The notes under the pieces were generated by a model, which worked only from the letters and a program-made list of their open reading frames with translations, did not search any database and was not told the origin of the DNA. Shown one piece after another: positions 1 through 11,277 of a stretch of DNA of 64,000 nucleotides (within the stretch, counting starts at the first letter, position 1; each line of letters starts with the position of its first letter). The DNA comes from Symsagittifera roscoffensis. Taxonomy: Eukaryota > Xenacoelomorpha > Acoela > Convolutidae. The DNA lies in assembly GCF_963678635.1 (NCBI RefSeq), contig NC_087065.1:64358553-64422552 (forward strand). The letters are read 5' to 3'. Made by a program: the position numbers and the translations under genes.

Positions 1-3000
1 GATTTTGAAGAAATTCTGATTGATTTTCATATATGTGTGATGGAAAGGGTTGTTCATATATGACAGATTCATAGTCATTTTCGACTTTTATCATATTGAT
101 AGTAAGAGTGTTTTCAGTATCGCTTTCTGAATCTGATGATGTACAGTTTATTTGATTAAGTTGTAACGTATCAGTTACTGTGTCATCAATACCTGGGGGG
201 TCTGATGTTGTTTCTGGGTTAGCTTGTACTTGATTGATTTGTCTTTGATGTTTAGGTGTACTACTTCTATGACGATTATTAGAGTTATTGTAGTGATTAT
301 TATTCCGGTGTGGTGATTGGGAATAATTTCTATAACGATTATTATAACTTGGGTGTCGATTTTGTGAATTATTTCGCGATCTGTTTTGGTAATTATTGTT
401 TTGTCTGTTATAGTTCGATCTATTATATGAGTTATTCCTTGATCGATTGTTCGGGTAATTCTGATTTCGATTGTTTGAATAACTTCTATTTCTATTATAG
501 GAGTAGTTTCTATTCCTATTGTATGATGAATTTCGTGATTGGTTGTTTGGATAGTAGTTATTTCTTGATTGGGAATTAGATCTAGAAACAAATCGTTGTG
601 TATTTGAATTTGATCTGGAGTAGTTATTTCGACTATTCGGTCTATTGTAGTGATTTTGTGATGAATTATACGTGTTTCTTCGTTCTGGTGATCTTCCTCT
701 ATAACTTGAGTTATATGGAGATTGATTTCTTGTATAGCTTGTATTGTTCGGGAGTGGTTTTCCTGAACTGTTGTTGCTGTATACATTTTTGTTTGGTAGA
801 TTTTGATCTTTTTTCATGTATTGATAAAATGATTTATTTGGTTCTTTGTATTTTTGAGGTTTATTTTGACTATCTTGCTGTTTTTGTCTACATTCGGAAA
901 TACTATGTCCGTATCGTCGGCAATAATTACACCATTTCTTGAAAGATGGTTTGCCTTTAAAGTTCGGGTTCTTTTCGTAAATATTGAGTATTTCAGTGAT
1001 TTTTTCAACGAGATCTGTTTCTGATTCTTGTATATTATTAATATTAGTGGGAGTCGTTTCAATTTTGTTAACGTATTGTAATTTCAAATTCTCCGTTTCT
1101 TCTAGTTTCATCGTGATTTCTGCTTGTTCTAGTTTGTCTACTAGTTTTCTAAAATCTAAATCGGGTTCTCGAATTGAAGAAGGATGGGATGCTCTCTTTT
1201 TTATTGCTATTTTCCTTAATTGTGGTGTTAAGGTCATCATTAAGATTTCTGTCATCTTAGTGTTTTTATAGTCGTGTGTATTTAGTGAATATGCTTTTCG
1301 AACTAGTGTTTCGATTCTTACTGCTATTTGTTTGATGGTTTCGTTTGGTAATCTGCGAATTTCATTACATAAAACTCTTTGTTGTTGTTTGTTTCTTTCG
1401 GAGTCAAACATTTTTGAAAATTCTTGTGTAAATCTTTTCCAGTTTGATTTTATTTCTTGAGGTAGTACTGAAAACCATTTTTGGGCTGCGCCATCTAAGG
1501 TTGTTTGTATCAACGCTGTGCGTCGATGTATCCAGTTTTGATGTAGTGGCGTATTAATTGGTTCAGGTCCTATATTTAAAATTAAATTTGCTGTTACTGC
1601 ATTTAAGTAATCTTCTACAGAGTATTCAGGGTCTGTTCCTGTGAAAACCATTAAAGGTTTGTTTGATGTTATTGATGATCCACCCATAAGGTATGGATTC
1701 ATTGTCATTTGTAATGATTCAGCTGCATTTGGCATTTGAGAAAAATTTGAAAGTTGGTTTCTTGTTATTTCATGTTGTTGAAGATAATACGGGAGTGGTA
1801 TTTCATTTTGCATTTGTGATGGTTGATACGAGTGTGTAGTCATTGGATTTTGTTGTTGAATTGGTTGAAAAGATTGTGTATTAATTGGATTTTGTTGTTG
1901 AATTGGTTGTTGATATTGTGCATCTATTGATTGTGGAGAAAAATTTCTATGATTTGTACGTGTTTTCTGTATTCCTTGTCTACGATATTCTTGAGTATTT
2001 GGTGCAAATATATCTGGTTGTAAGAAATCTTCATCTGAGGATAAATAATCCATTTGATAAGATGTTTGTTTTTTATTTTTATTTTGTTGAAAAAATGGGT
2101 AATTTCCACTGCGATCCTGTGGAGGATTTGGTTGAAAATTTGTGGAATTATATTGGGCCGTTGGGTTATCCCAGTTTCGAAGTTTTGTATATTGATTAAA
2201 ATTCCTTTGTGGTTGATAATTTGTTTTTGATGGATGTGTATAATTATAATTATGGTCTGCAAAGTTGTTTCTAGTGAATGTTTTGCGTGTTTTTGATGGT
2301 ATTGTCATGGGTTTGTATGTTTGGTAATCCATATGTGAATATTTAGGGGCAACCGAAGGTTTAACGGTTGATTGTAAGGTTACCTGTGTTTGTGAAGGAT
2401 TTGTATTTCTTGGTGTTGTTAAATTTGGGCGTATTGGTGAAATACTTTGTTGTGTAGTTGTTGTGTGTACAATTTCTTCATTTATGAAGTGTGATGGTGT
2501 CTGGATATCTTGTTGAGTAAGATTCCTAGTTCCATTGAGGTTTTCATTGTGTATGACTGTAGAGTTTAAACTATTATTTTGTGTATCGGGTAAAAATGTA
2601 TTATAGTTTAATGGTGTTGCATCAATTGTTAATGGTATTACTCTTACATAATCTCTTATGTAAGATATTGTACCTATTGCTTGACTTGAGATTGATTGTG
2701 GAAAGTTTATAAATGCGGAATGAGACCATTCGGGGTCCCAAACATAATCTGATTGTTCTGTGATAGCGGTATCATCGTTCGAATTTTGGGGTCTAAAATT
2801 TTTTCTTGCTTGTGCAACTAAATCAATATTGTGTGTAAAATAATCTATTATGAACCATGCTAAAATTTTTTGTAAATCGTGTTTGGTATGTTGTGAAACG
2901 TCGTCTTTCGTGAAATTTTCTTTAATGATGTTTAAATAACTAGAGAGTAGTGTGATTTCATGTCGTACTCTTAAATGTTTAGATGTTTCTGTCGGTGAGA

Positions 3001-3454
3001 CATTTGTTAATGGGAGTTCATTTTCTAATATCGAAATATAACTATATATTAGTGCGAAAACTTCATTGGTGAAAATGGAGTTTGCTCTTTGTGAGTTATG
3101 GTATTGGATGCTTTTTATATATTCTGAAAAAACTTTTGAAAATTCTAAATCAAGGTCGTCTGTTTGAATAGTATATGTTCTATTATTATGGTTTGGGGAA
3201 GTGAATTCTATAGAGTAGATTCCATACTGTTGTGTTATGTTGCATATATCTTTTAGATAGTGATCTATGATTTGTCTTTTGATTTTTACATCGGGGAACT
3301 CTGTTTTACATGGACTGATTCCGGGTTCAAATAAATTTACGAGTAAATTTTGACAAAATATGTGTTGTCCTCTATCAGTATCTGCATCTACTATAAAAGG
3401 AAAGATTTCATCATCATCTGGAGTTTCGTCACCTGGGGTGTGCGTTGAACTCAT
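1..3454 (-). CDS. gag: Very long Gag of a minus-strand LTR retrotransposon (partial)
   Basis: The minus frame beginning with ATG at 3454 stays open to the window edge, giving at least 1,151 residues. Residues 1-540 are unusual for Gag: an acidic start (MSSTHTPGDETPDDDE), then a long region ending in Gln/Pro/Asn-rich sequence. A capsid-like Retrotrans_gag region follows (about residues 600-800; read around 1650 down to 1150, with a W-F motif after the GAAQ segment). A CCHC zinc knuckle CNYCRRYGHSISEC lies at about 890-931. The rest is an Asn/Arg/Ser-rich tail like that of the Gag at 39129. Gag packages element RNA into particles. Protease and pol would lie beyond position 1. The capsid region resembles the 39-kb Gag, so the two are distant relatives. 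I did not verify every codon, but no stop was found in the stretches I translated. Confidence 0.8.
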   Translation of the reverse strand, partial: MSSTHTPGDETPDDDEIFPFIVDADTDRGQHIFCQNLLVNLFEPGISPCKTEFPDVKIKRQIIDHYLKDICNITQQYGIYSIEFTSPNHNNRTYTIQTDDLDLEFSKVFSEYIKSIQYHNSQRANSIFTNEVFALIYSYISILENELPLTNVSPTETSKHLRVRHEITLLSSYLNIIKENFTKDDVSQHTKHDLQKILAWFIIDYFTHNIDLVAQARKNFRPQNSNDDTAITEQSDYVWDPEWSHSAFINFPQSISSQAIGTISYIRDYVRVIPLTIDATPLNYNTFLPDTQNNSLNSTVIHNENLNGTRNLTQQDIQTPSHFINEEIVHTTTTQQSISPIRPNLTTPRNTNPSQTQVTLQSTVKPSVAPKYSHMDYQTYKPMTIPSKTRKTFTRNNFADHNYNYTHPSKTNYQPQRNFNQYTKLRNWDNPTAQYNSTNFQPNPPQDRSGNYPFFQQNKNKKQTSYQMDYLSSDEDFLQPDIFAPNTQEYRRQGIQKTRTNHRNFSPQSIDAQYQQPIQQQNPINTQSFQPIQQQNPMTTHSYQPSQMQNEIPLPYYLQQHEITRNQLSNFSQMPNAAESLQMTMNPYLMGGSSITSNKPLMVFTGTDPEYSVEDYLNAVTANLILNIGPEPINTPLHQNWIHRRTALIQTTLDGAAQKWFSVLPQEIKSNWKRFTQEFSKMFDSERNKQQQRVLCNEIRRLPNETIKQIAVRIETLVRKAYSLNTHDYKNTKMTEILMMTLTPQLRKIAIKKRASHPSSIREPDLDFRKLVDKLEQAEITMKLEETENLKLQYVNKIETTPTNINNIQESETDLVEKITEILNIYEKNPNFKGKPSFKKWCNYCRRYGHSISECRQKQQDSQNKPQKYKEPNKSFYQYMKKDQNLPNKNVYSNNSSGKPLPNNTSYTRNQSPYNSSYRGRSPERRNTYNSSQNHYNRPNSRNNYSRSNSNTQRFVSRSNSQSRNNYYPNNQSRNSSYNRNRNYSYNRNRSYSNNRNQNYPNNRSRNNSYNRSNYNRQNNNYQNRSRNNSQNRHPSYNNRYRNYSQSPHRNNNHYNNSNNRHRSSTPKHQRQINQVQANPETTSDPPGIDDTVTDTLQLNQINCTSSDSESDTENTLTINMIKVENDYESVIYEQPFPSHIYENQSEFLQN

Positions 3455-3896
3455 TTTTTCGTTCGATGACTGTTAATATGTAATTATTAATGTGTCGAAT
3501 TGGTTGATTCCAATTGTATAGATGTACTGGTTTGTGTTTATACTGCTTTTTTATTCTTCTTTTTCCTCTTTGTGATGAATTTGAAGTTGTTTCTGAGTCA
3601 GAAAAATATAATTGATCGTGTTGTGGGTAATTTTTATCTATTGATTCTTTTAATTTGTAAAGTTCGTCTAAACTGTTGGTTTCTGATTCTGAAAATGCGT
3701 TTCGATTTTTTGAAAATCTTTTTCGTGTTATTTGTCTTTGTTTAGTTATTATTTTTCTCTTTAGTGTTTGTCGTTTTGTTCGAATGTATCCAACTGTTTG
3801 TGTATGAGGTGTGATTACAAGGTCGTATTTTTTGTTATCTATTTCACAATTGTGTAAAATGATTGTTTGTTTATTTCCTAGGTTTTTAAATGACAT
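3429..3896 (-). CDS. 155-residue pre-gag ORF overlapping the long Gag
   Basis: The ORF starts with ATG at 3896 (MSFKNLGNKQ) and ends 26 nt inside the Gag ORF, in another frame. The product is basic in its middle (many K/R in residues 38-65), then Ser/Asp-rich (phosphorylation-type FSDSETTS), then basic again. It occupies the same place as the small ORFs before gag in the 19-kb element, but the sequence similarity is too weak for me to call homology. It could be a separate leader protein, or be joined to Gag by frameshifting in the overlap. No family is recognised. Confidence 0.5.
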   Translation of the reverse strand: MSFKNLGNKQTIILHNCEIDNKKYDLVITPHTQTVGYIRTKRQTLKRKIITKQRQITRKRFSKNRNAFSESETNSLDELYKLKESIDKNYPQHDQLYFSDSETTSNSSQRGKRRIKKQYKHKPVHLYNWNQPIRHINNYILTVIERKNEFNAHPR

Positions 3897-5134
3897 AAGG
3901 TTTAGAATGACGGATGCGAAAGGTTGTTAAATGATTTCTATTGACTTAAACTGTTAGTTCTTACGATTTTTTGGTTAGCTTAACCTGGGTCTAATTGTTC
4001 AGGGTTGGAGAGAAAAGTATATCGATTCCGAAGAATGATTTTTACTTTCTCGTGACTAGTATAAGCTAAGGTGTTAACTTACTTAATCTTACTTAGGGGT
4101 AGTGATTGTGTTCAAGGGTTGGAGAATAGTAAATCGATCCACAAGGTTCAGGTATAATTAGAACGCGAGTAGTTCGTTAGATACTATTTTAAACTTACTA
4201 AGTCTAAGATTTATCCTGGGTCTGGTAAGAGGAGGGGTCAAGTGAAGGATGAATAACCGAAGTTCTTCACTGTTTATCCTAATTTGAATGATTAGTTTTG
4301 TTTAAAAATTTCTATTAGTCTTGGGTTTTTAGAAAGGGTTGGGTAGTGAATCGACGTTTGAGGTCGTTAGACACTAATTAAGTGGGTGGGGGAGAACAAA
4401 GTTGTTCTGTTTGATCCAAGGATAAGCCTTGATGATCAAATTTAAAATTTAATTAAGTAGAAAATTATTTAAGATCCAAGGATAAGCCTTGATGATCTGA
4501 TTTTAAATTAAGTGACTTTAAATTTTTATAAAGTTTTAAATTTGTGTAAAGGAAAGATTTAGTGTTTTGATGATATTAGTGGGTTTATGATTGCTGTTAT
4601 GTTTTAGGTGATGAAGCTGGAACAACAGGATGATTTATGATTACTAACCATTTATTGTCATGCTACTAATTTTTATTTTTATTTTCCAATAAATATTCTT
4701 CAAACATGTTTTGTATAATACTGCAGAGTTTTAGGAAAACGATCTTAGATCTTTTTATCAATCGTTATTGTATAATATTAATTTGTTTAGCGCCTGAAAT
4801 GATTTTGAAGATTTACTTCAAGGTTTTATGTTTGCAAATGGAAATCTAAATTCATTGCAAGTAGTATTCGAAATATAAAAGTTTGTTCTGGCTTTTGCCG
4901 AACTATCATATAACTATACGGCAAGTTTCTACTTTGTCGTATGTCGTCTTTGGTTCGATGTCTTCTTCCAATTCCGGGTAGTTCTATTATGGTTCGGAAT
5001 ATTGGCTCTGATCTATTGAGTCGGAGAGACATTTCAATTAAATTATTGTCGTATAACATTTTGTAAATGTTTTTGTCTAATTTCTAATCTAATTTTGGTT
5101 AATTCTAATCTAGTAAGGTCTTGTTCGAGACTTA
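3897..5134 (-). other. Untranslated leader of the minus-strand element
   Basis: These 1.2 kb between PBS and first ORF have no convincing reading frame. They hold a 25-bp direct repeat (GATCCAAGGATAAGCCTTGA core) at about 4411 and 4472, each copy with an internal AAGG/CCTT dyad. Two looser repeats of a GGTTGGAGA-containing block lie near 4000 and 4115. These could form RNA structure for packaging or translation; that is inference. Confidence 0.5.
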
Positions 5135-5145
5135 TGGTCGCACCA
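5135..5145 (-). promoter_or_regulatory. Primer binding site (tRNA-Met type)
   Basis: On the minus strand this reads TGGTGCGACCA. It is complementary to the 3' end of the tRNA whose half is copied at 21523-21568 (…TGGTCGCACC). The same first 10 bases form the PBS of the 19-kb element at 35937. It fixes the LTR boundary just upstream on the minus strand. Confidence 0.75.
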
Positions 5146-5460
5146 GATGAGTTAAGACTGGGGTGTATAACTCATAGAGTAATTTCGGATAGGGTACACC
5201 GTCTGCTCGTCACGCTATCTTATTTTCGGCCGGATAGATTCGTGCAACTTCTTAGTCTAATACCGATCCTAATCTTACTCTTATACTATCTAGTCTCAGG
5301 TTGTTTAACTAGTCTCTGCTAGGCTCAATAGATCTAGGGTATACTGGTTTATTGCGGCTGCTGAAGTGCTCGGGAGAGTCCAACTAATTTCTAAGTTAAA
5401 TTCAAATCTCTCTGGTGCTGAAATTACAAGTAACTTCAGCACTTACAAATAAGTGGGTTG
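5146..5460 (-). mobile_element. Probable 5' LTR of the minus-strand element
   Basis: The sequence directly upstream of the PBS should be LTR. It carries an AATAAA on the minus strand near 5350 and a strong hairpin at 5415-5442 (GTGCTGAA… with …TTCAGCAC). The outer boundary is a guess because the second LTR is outside the window. Confidence 0.5.
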
Positions 5461-5566
5461 TTAGTTAGATGGATCATGATTGGTTAATATTAAATACTTT
5501 ACATTGGTAAAACATTTAATTTATCCAATCATAAAATATAGTTTAGATCAGGTTCCAAATGATTTG

Positions 5567-5815
5567 ATGGGAGAACATGGGTTCAAAAGAAGCGTCGAAA
5601 ACGCGGAGAGGTTCAAACACTTATCGAGACAACTAGACCGAGCGACGACAGAGGGATGGCACGAGTTAAAACAGGAACGAACGGACGAGATAAGCATAGT
5701 AATGACGACTTTCACGAACAAAACTGGAGTGAGAGTCGTGGCCAATCAGGATCCGGATTTGGATGAACCTAAAAACAATTGTGACGAATCTAGACCAAAA
5801 CCGGTACCTCTTTAA
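5567..5815 (+). CDS. Unassigned 82-residue ORF
   Basis: The reading frame is open from about 5480, with the first ATG at 5567 (MGEHGFKRS). The product is hydrophilic and highly charged, with no motif I recognise. Local GC is higher than in the flanking DNA, so an exon is possible, but nothing confirms it is expressed. Confidence 0.2.
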   Translation: MGEHGFKRSVENAERFKHLSRQLDRATTEGWHELKQERTDEISIVMTTFTNKTGVRVVANQDPDLDEPKNNCDESRPKPVPL

Positions 5816-6017
5816 CAAATTATGTTTTCTGAAAACGAACTGCATTGTAATTGCAGATCGATTTTCTATGATATTGGAATTGTGTTTAATGAGCGGCTTG
5901 TACATTTATGAAGGCTGCATGATGTACTGTCCTTTTTCGCATCGCCTTAATTGAAGATGATTAAGTTTATGATTGGTATCCCCGAAACAAATCGTTTTCT
6001 AAACTAAATAACTTCAG

Positions 6018-6120
6018 AATGTGAGCGGTGATGAAGTGGTGACGTCTCCGCCTCGAAAATGAAAGGTCGGATGTTCGAGGCCCACCATGATCCGTGCTCG
6101 TTGCTTGAGGATGAAGCAAA
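6018..6120 (+). repeat. tRNA-derived SINE or tRNA-like pseudogene
   Basis: An A-box-like TGATGAAGTGG (about 6027) and a B-box-like TGTTCGAGGCC (about 6073) lie about 45 nt apart, as in pol III promoters. They are followed by an unrelated tail. The match to any one tRNA is poor, so a SINE head is more likely than a gene. Confidence 0.5.
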
Positions 6121-6351
6121 ATTACCCCGCCCAGAAATATAACCAAAAAATTGCATGTAGTTCTTTTCTTAAACAGGGGCGCAACAGCAGTTCGCCGTGA
6201 TGAGCTGTACAGCTCTTATGATGGTCCTATATCACGTGGATAAACGGTCCTAATCTTAGATACTCGAACTTATTTTTTGTTCTTCATTTGAGATTATCGA
6301 ATTTGGATGCAAACTACTAATATAAAAAATATAATCTAAAAAATGTTTTAG

Positions 6352-6597
6352 GCGAAAGGAAATAAGATCCAAAGTGAATTGAAGCTTCCTCCTGTTGACA
6401 CAATTAACCAATTGATGGATGATGTCAAAAGACACCAGCGAGATGCAAAGCTGAACAAAAGCAATAGATCAAATGTCACAAAAAACCGCCATACGAAAAA
6501 CAAAACCAAGAAAGCGATACCAGAAGTGGAAAGGCTCGAAAGCATTATCTCTAATTTTCTCCAAAAGGAGGAAAGAAGAAACAGCAACGTCCTTTGA
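6352..6597 (+). CDS. Possible terminal exon of a host gene
   Basis: A TTTTAG acceptor at 6346-6351 opens a frame of about 81 codons ending in TGA. The product is basic with helical ends: an N-terminal segment around LPPVDTINQLMDDVKRHQRD, a Lys/Asn/Thr-rich middle, and a C-terminal helix ending in QKEERRNSNVL. No ATG precedes it in frame, which fits a last exon. I do not recognise the gene. It may also be a chance frame. Confidence 0.3.
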   Translation, partial: AKGNKIQSELKLPPVDTINQLMDDVKRHQRDAKLNKSNRSNVTKNRHTKNKTKKAIPEVERLESIISNFLQKEERRNSNVL

Positions 6598-7224
6598 AAG
6601 TGAAAACGGAAAAAAAAAGTTTTTTTTTTAAATGCATTTTAAAACGTTAGGTTACTGATTGGAAAATTTAACAACAAAAATTATTCAAATTTTTTTTGTT
6701 TTACAAAATTAGTCGAAGCCTCACAGTAGTCAAAGCCTGGCAAGCAGGAAACTGTTCATTCTCACCTCAAACATGCGTATGCTCCAAATCGAAATGACAA
6801 AGGGTAAAATTGTTGGAAAGGACTTGGCAACCAGGAGAGTTTTAGGCGAAAGTATTAGGGATAGGAGTTTTAGGGATAGGACGATGGGCATTTTGCGGAC
6901 GGTCTTTCCGTCAAGGATTCGACGCTCTGGCTAGGCAAAGGGTCCTATTTTAAAGGCAACCCGGGTTGATCAAAAATGCTACTCAATTAATTTTCATATA
7001 AGGAAAAATGCTTATAATACATTTTTCATGCAATTCCACAAGTATAAAAAATTACATGAAAAGTCTATGAGTAGTGATTTTTCATATTTGGATATTGTAT
7101 GTCTAGCATTTTTCCAAGAACGAAAGTTGTTCATTTTTTAAATTTTTAATTTCTTAAAATTTTGTTGGTTCTGTTCATAACTGACCACAAGTGAAAAAAA
7201 ACCTTGAATGCTCATACGTACAGT
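6598..7224. other. No gene seen
   Basis: AT-rich sequence without a convincing frame. A short GGGATAGGA-type direct repeat occurs near 6858-6880. Otherwise unassigned. Confidence 0.4.
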
Positions 7225-7548
7225 TGTAGTTTTGAAAATACTACACAGACAAAAGACCATTGTCTTAATTGTTTATTTAACGACCGAATTCTAAATTGGA
7301 GCGTGCCATTTAAATTAAGGCTTCTTTTCACAAAACCAGATATTGACTGATTTACTCTTATTAGGACTATTAAATCTTGTTTTGAAAATCCACTACTTTT
7401 TAAATACTTGTCCAATTTTTCTCATTTTTTCAAGCTCACTATTTTAAAAGGGCGGCGATTATTAACACGTCCCTTTTAACTTTAACTTGAAACAAAATGG
7501 ATAAATATTTAGCAGTCTCGTCTACTGCACTGAAAATCTCCTTGCTTT
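7225..7548 (+). mobile_element. Copy B: 5' part of an LTR of the 19-kb family
   Basis: Starts with TGTAGT and follows the LTR at 34779 for about 320 bp up to CTTGCTTT. It then jumps without warning into leader sequence (TTCGAATGGGG), so U5, PBS and the early leader are missing. Confidence 0.85.
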
Positions 7549-9372
7549 TTTCGAATGGGGGTTAAGTGGTCATATGTGCGCTTTAAGATTACCCTAAATT
7601 GTATGATAAATTGAATTCTCCATCACATTGAATCCAACCATTCACGCTTGTTGCTATTTATTCTAATCCTTCATCATTTATCGAGGCTTATCCTCAATTT
7701 TCCTTATACTCATTTTTTTACCCACCTTAACGTAACTTAAACTTAAATCATCCATCATTAAAGCTACCAATTACTGAAACTAAGGGAGGAAATAACGAAA
7801 ACGAAGAAAGAAGGAACGGATTTAGGTGTTTTTTTTTTACTAAACCATTGCTTTTTTTGACACAGTTTGAATACACACTTAATAAACAATAATAATACGC
7901 ACTAAAATCAACCATAAACGTTAACCACATAATACCAAACACAAAGTTTTAGTTTCAGCACAAAAACATTAGGTTTCACAACAAAAACTAAAGCTAGAAC
8001 ACTGACACATCCACCTTATATTGAAAGTACCACTAGGTTTCATATGATAGCCTAAGCACTAGAAAATTGATTTTTACCAGCCAAAATTTTTGGTTTCAGT
8101 CTAGGTTTCAGTTGTAGGATCAAACGTTTAGTTAAAATAAGTATAGTTTCCGGTCAAAAGTTTAAGTTTCTATTAACGGATTTGGGTAAAACAGCAAAAG
8201 TTGAATTAGTGAAACCCAAATTTGGATACCATAAGTCAAAAACCTGGTCTTAAACGGTAAAATTTTGTTTAGTTTCAGCTTCAGAACACAAAAATTGAGA
8301 TTTTGGTCTCAAAATTGAGCTCCGAACGCCGAATTTGATTTTCTAGAGAAAACTAACAATGTTAAAACCCACCAAAACAGTTTTAAAATTTGGTTCGTAA
8401 GGCTGAAACGTACGTTTCAGAATTGGTGTTTTTGGTTTCAGACCCATAAATTTTGCTTACCAAGCTAAATTTTTGCGAAATATTGAAAGATAATAGGAAT
8501 CCTTATTGCACTAACCAATTTTTAAACTCTAGAAGGTGTTAGTTTGAGCCCTCAAACTTATAGTTTCAGAATAATAAAATCGTCGTTTTAGGCTAAAATT
8601 CTCAATTTTTTGGCAATTTTTTGCTAGAATAGAAAAATGTTAGAGATACCAACCTAAATTATCAATCTCAAAGCTCTAAAACCAAGTGGTCAAACCATAG
8701 TTTCAGTTCTAGAAATCATAGTTTCAGCCTCAAAAACTTAGGTTTCCGCGAACAAATTTGTAATTTTGAAGCTACAAACGTGTTCCAAATTCTAATTTAC
8801 ACTAGACCAGCTATCAAAAACCAATTTTTATTTTCAGAGTCTGAGAGAGTTTAAGGGTTTTAGGTTTGAGATTTCAAAAACTAGGTTTAAGATATCAAAA
8901 GATTCATTTTACCCAAAATTTTTTGCGTGTTCAAGCATAAACAAAAAATACTATAGCTTTTAGACAACTTTAATATAAAAAAAACTTGACTTCACTTACC
9001 ATAGTTTCAGGTTTCAGATTAAAGTTTCAGAAAAATTAAAAAAAAAAATTTTTAACAAAAAAATTAGGGTTCTGAGCCAGTAATAACCTAAAAAAGCATA
9101 AAATTAAATGGTTAATCATAACAAAAGCATCACTAAATTTTCATTTGAATAAAGTTTCAGGTTTCAGCTAAGGTTTCAGCAAACAAAAACTCAAAAAACA
9201 TGAAAATTTTTAGAAATTCTTTTTTCCAAAATTTTTTTTTATTTTCTCATTTCATTATTAATAACTTTTGTTAAGAATCAACAAATCCTAGGAGGTTTTC
9301 ATTACTATAAAACATACAAACAAAATAAAACAACTTAGCTGAAGAAAAAGAAATCAAACACCGTAAAAATTA
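7549..9372 (+). other. Copy B leader with GTTTCAG array
   Basis: Non-coding leader, similar over its length to 36450-38294 of copy A. About 15 GTTTCAG motifs lie on this strand between about 7950 and 9170, several in tandem (GTTTCAGGTTTCAG). AT-rich without a long reading frame. Confidence 0.8.
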
Positions 9373-9652
9373 ATGTAAACACATTTTAAAATTGACGTCA
9401 GTACAATAAATTTGAAGCTCAAATTAGGAAATAAAGTCTCTAACATCATAAGAAAAGATCATATTAGTATACTAGCAAAACACCCAAACACGAATTATAC
9501 GTCAACAAACACGACAACAAACACGAATTATACGTCCTTTTTCAACGACATACTCCAGAAATTGACACAATTCTTCAGCAAATAAAATTACCAAATAATA
9601 TAATTTATATACCGCAAGAACAATTAATTGCTTCACTCCCGAGTGCTTTCTG
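9373..9652 (+). pseudogene. Copy B: broken P1 pre-gag ORF
   Basis: Similar to 38295-38570, but codon 2 is TAA and a short AACACGAATTATACGTC-type segment is duplicated internally. It cannot encode the 91-residue protein. Confidence 0.7.
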
Positions 9653-9834
9653 ATATCATAATATACCCAAGCACAAAACTACTTCCATTTTAATCATTTT
9701 TATTTAAAAACACAAAATTTTCCTTAACAAAAATTAAAAATAATAACAAGTTCATAAGAAAAATTTAAATATTTTTTATATTGTTTATCATTCCCTAGAT
9801 AAATATTTATGTCCCTAAAAGGATGTAAAATGCT

Positions 9835-10092
9835 ATGACCAACTTTTATCAAGTAAATACAACAGCATTTAATTTAAAACTAAAATTGAAAAATAGATCC
9901 ACAAAAATTATTTGGTATATCACCAATATCCAAAAAGATCAAATCACAATTTTGTCCAAACACCCAAACAAAAATATTCACGAATTAACCATTCTTTCCA
10001 GCAGCAATACCCCAGAAATAACTTCCATCTTAAAAAACTTAATCAGCCCCATAGCACTATTGATCTATCTAACAAAAATTCGTATTCATTGA
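9835..10092 (+). CDS. Copy B: P2 pre-gag ORF, C-terminally frameshifted
   Basis: 85 residues, almost identical in DNA to 38752-39009. The N-terminal part (MTNFYQVNTTAFNLKLKLKN) matches the 94-residue version at 15687. After the LKNL segment a missing base shifts the frame, so the original C-terminus continues in another frame to about 10118. Function unknown; see 38295. Confidence 0.6.
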   Translation: MTNFYQVNTTAFNLKLKLKNRSTKIIWYITNIQKDQITILSKHPNKNIHELTILSSSNTPEITSILKNLISPIALLIYLTKIRIH

Positions 10093-10211
10093 ACCCAGCA
10101 AACTTCATTGTAACTTAAATACAATTATTTCAGTCCGAACAATTGATCAGTACACAACACATCCAAACCCTTTATATATTGTTAACAAAACATTGAGTGA
10201 ATTAAACAAAG

Positions 10212-11212
10212 ATGGCAAACGTAGTAGCATACCCAGATTTAGCTCTCGAAAAGTTTACCGGCTTAGATCCGAATGAAGATGCAAGAGATTTTCTTGATAT
10301 AGTAGAGAAAAAGATAGCGAAGGTATCAGGGATTAGCAGCACATTTACCCTGCAACGAGATAAGAGATCAATTCATAGATAGATTCACTGATGATAAGGA
10401 TAAGTATAGAAGACGAATAGAAGCAGAAAACATAAAAAGACAGCCTGATGAGTTTATTAAAAATACATACGTAGATTAAGCACCGCAGTAGACCGTGGAT
10501 GGCCTAATCCAACGTTTATTGATGATCAAAGAACAGCAAAGAAAATGGAATTCTTTATACGCGGCTTAAGCCCACCAGGCTTAAAAAAAGGCGCATCAAT
10601 TCCTAATTGAGAATCCACCCGCAACTTGGCAACAGTTAAACGATCATATTGCTACAAAAGACTTAAGTTTTGCAATAAGTAGTGAGTTTATCGGAACAGC
10701 ATCCAGTAGCATAGATAATAAATTGGAAATAGAGGGAATAAAAGATCAACTTAAAGAGTTAACAGGACTAATGAAAGATCATAAAATAAACGCAGCTTAG
10801 AATCCACATGAGCATAGAAACAAACAAATCAACCCAATGTTTTGCGACTGGTGTTGCATGTCAGGCCATACGATAAGACATTGCTTTGAATATAACGATC
10901 AACAGGAGCAAAATTATGACTCGCTTCAATTAAGAGAGAATTCAAACAGAAGTTACAATAACTATAGCACAAGTATGTCAAGAGTAGACAATAATTTCAA
11001 TGACATAAATCCCCAACAAGAATTCAGGCCTTTGTCAAACTTCAAGGAAAATTTTCAATCGCGTGACAGGTCGAACAGTAAAAAACCCTGCAATAAAAAT
11101 AACGATTATCACATTTTATTGACATTCACCTTACCAGATTGACAACTTTAGTGATGATGACATTCCAGGAGACTATACCGATAATAAGTAAGAACTTTTT
11201 AATTTAAACTAG
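10212..11212 (+). pseudogene. gag: Copy B: decayed gag
   Basis: Starts like the Gag at 39129 (MANVVAYPDLALEKFTG). It has lost about 116 bp after codon 36 (junction AAGATAGCGAAGG), shared exactly with copy C. Further stops and indels follow. The zinc knuckle survives (C-DW-C-CMSG-H-TIRH-C, about 10846-10888), and the 3' end keeps the slippery site and TAG. Confidence 0.85.
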
Positions 11213-11277
11213 ATCAGTCTCCATCTGAACCAAAAATACAATTATATATTAACTTATACCAACATCCCGTCGGAGAC
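11203..11277 (+). promoter_or_regulatory. Copy B: gag-pro -1 frameshift signal
   Basis: TTTAAAC at 11203-11209 is directly followed by TAG (11210-11212). GTCTCC at 11217-11222 can pair with GGAGAC at 11272-11277. Layout is the same as at 40475-40549. Confidence 0.7.

Noticed and set aside
175-786. 203-residue Ile/Thr-rich minus-strand protein
   Set aside because: Shadow frame over the Asn/Arg-rich tail of the long Gag, the same effect as at 39814-40362.
4826-5322. Small ORFs near the minus-strand PBS
   Set aside because: They cross the PBS and LTR, and have no motif.
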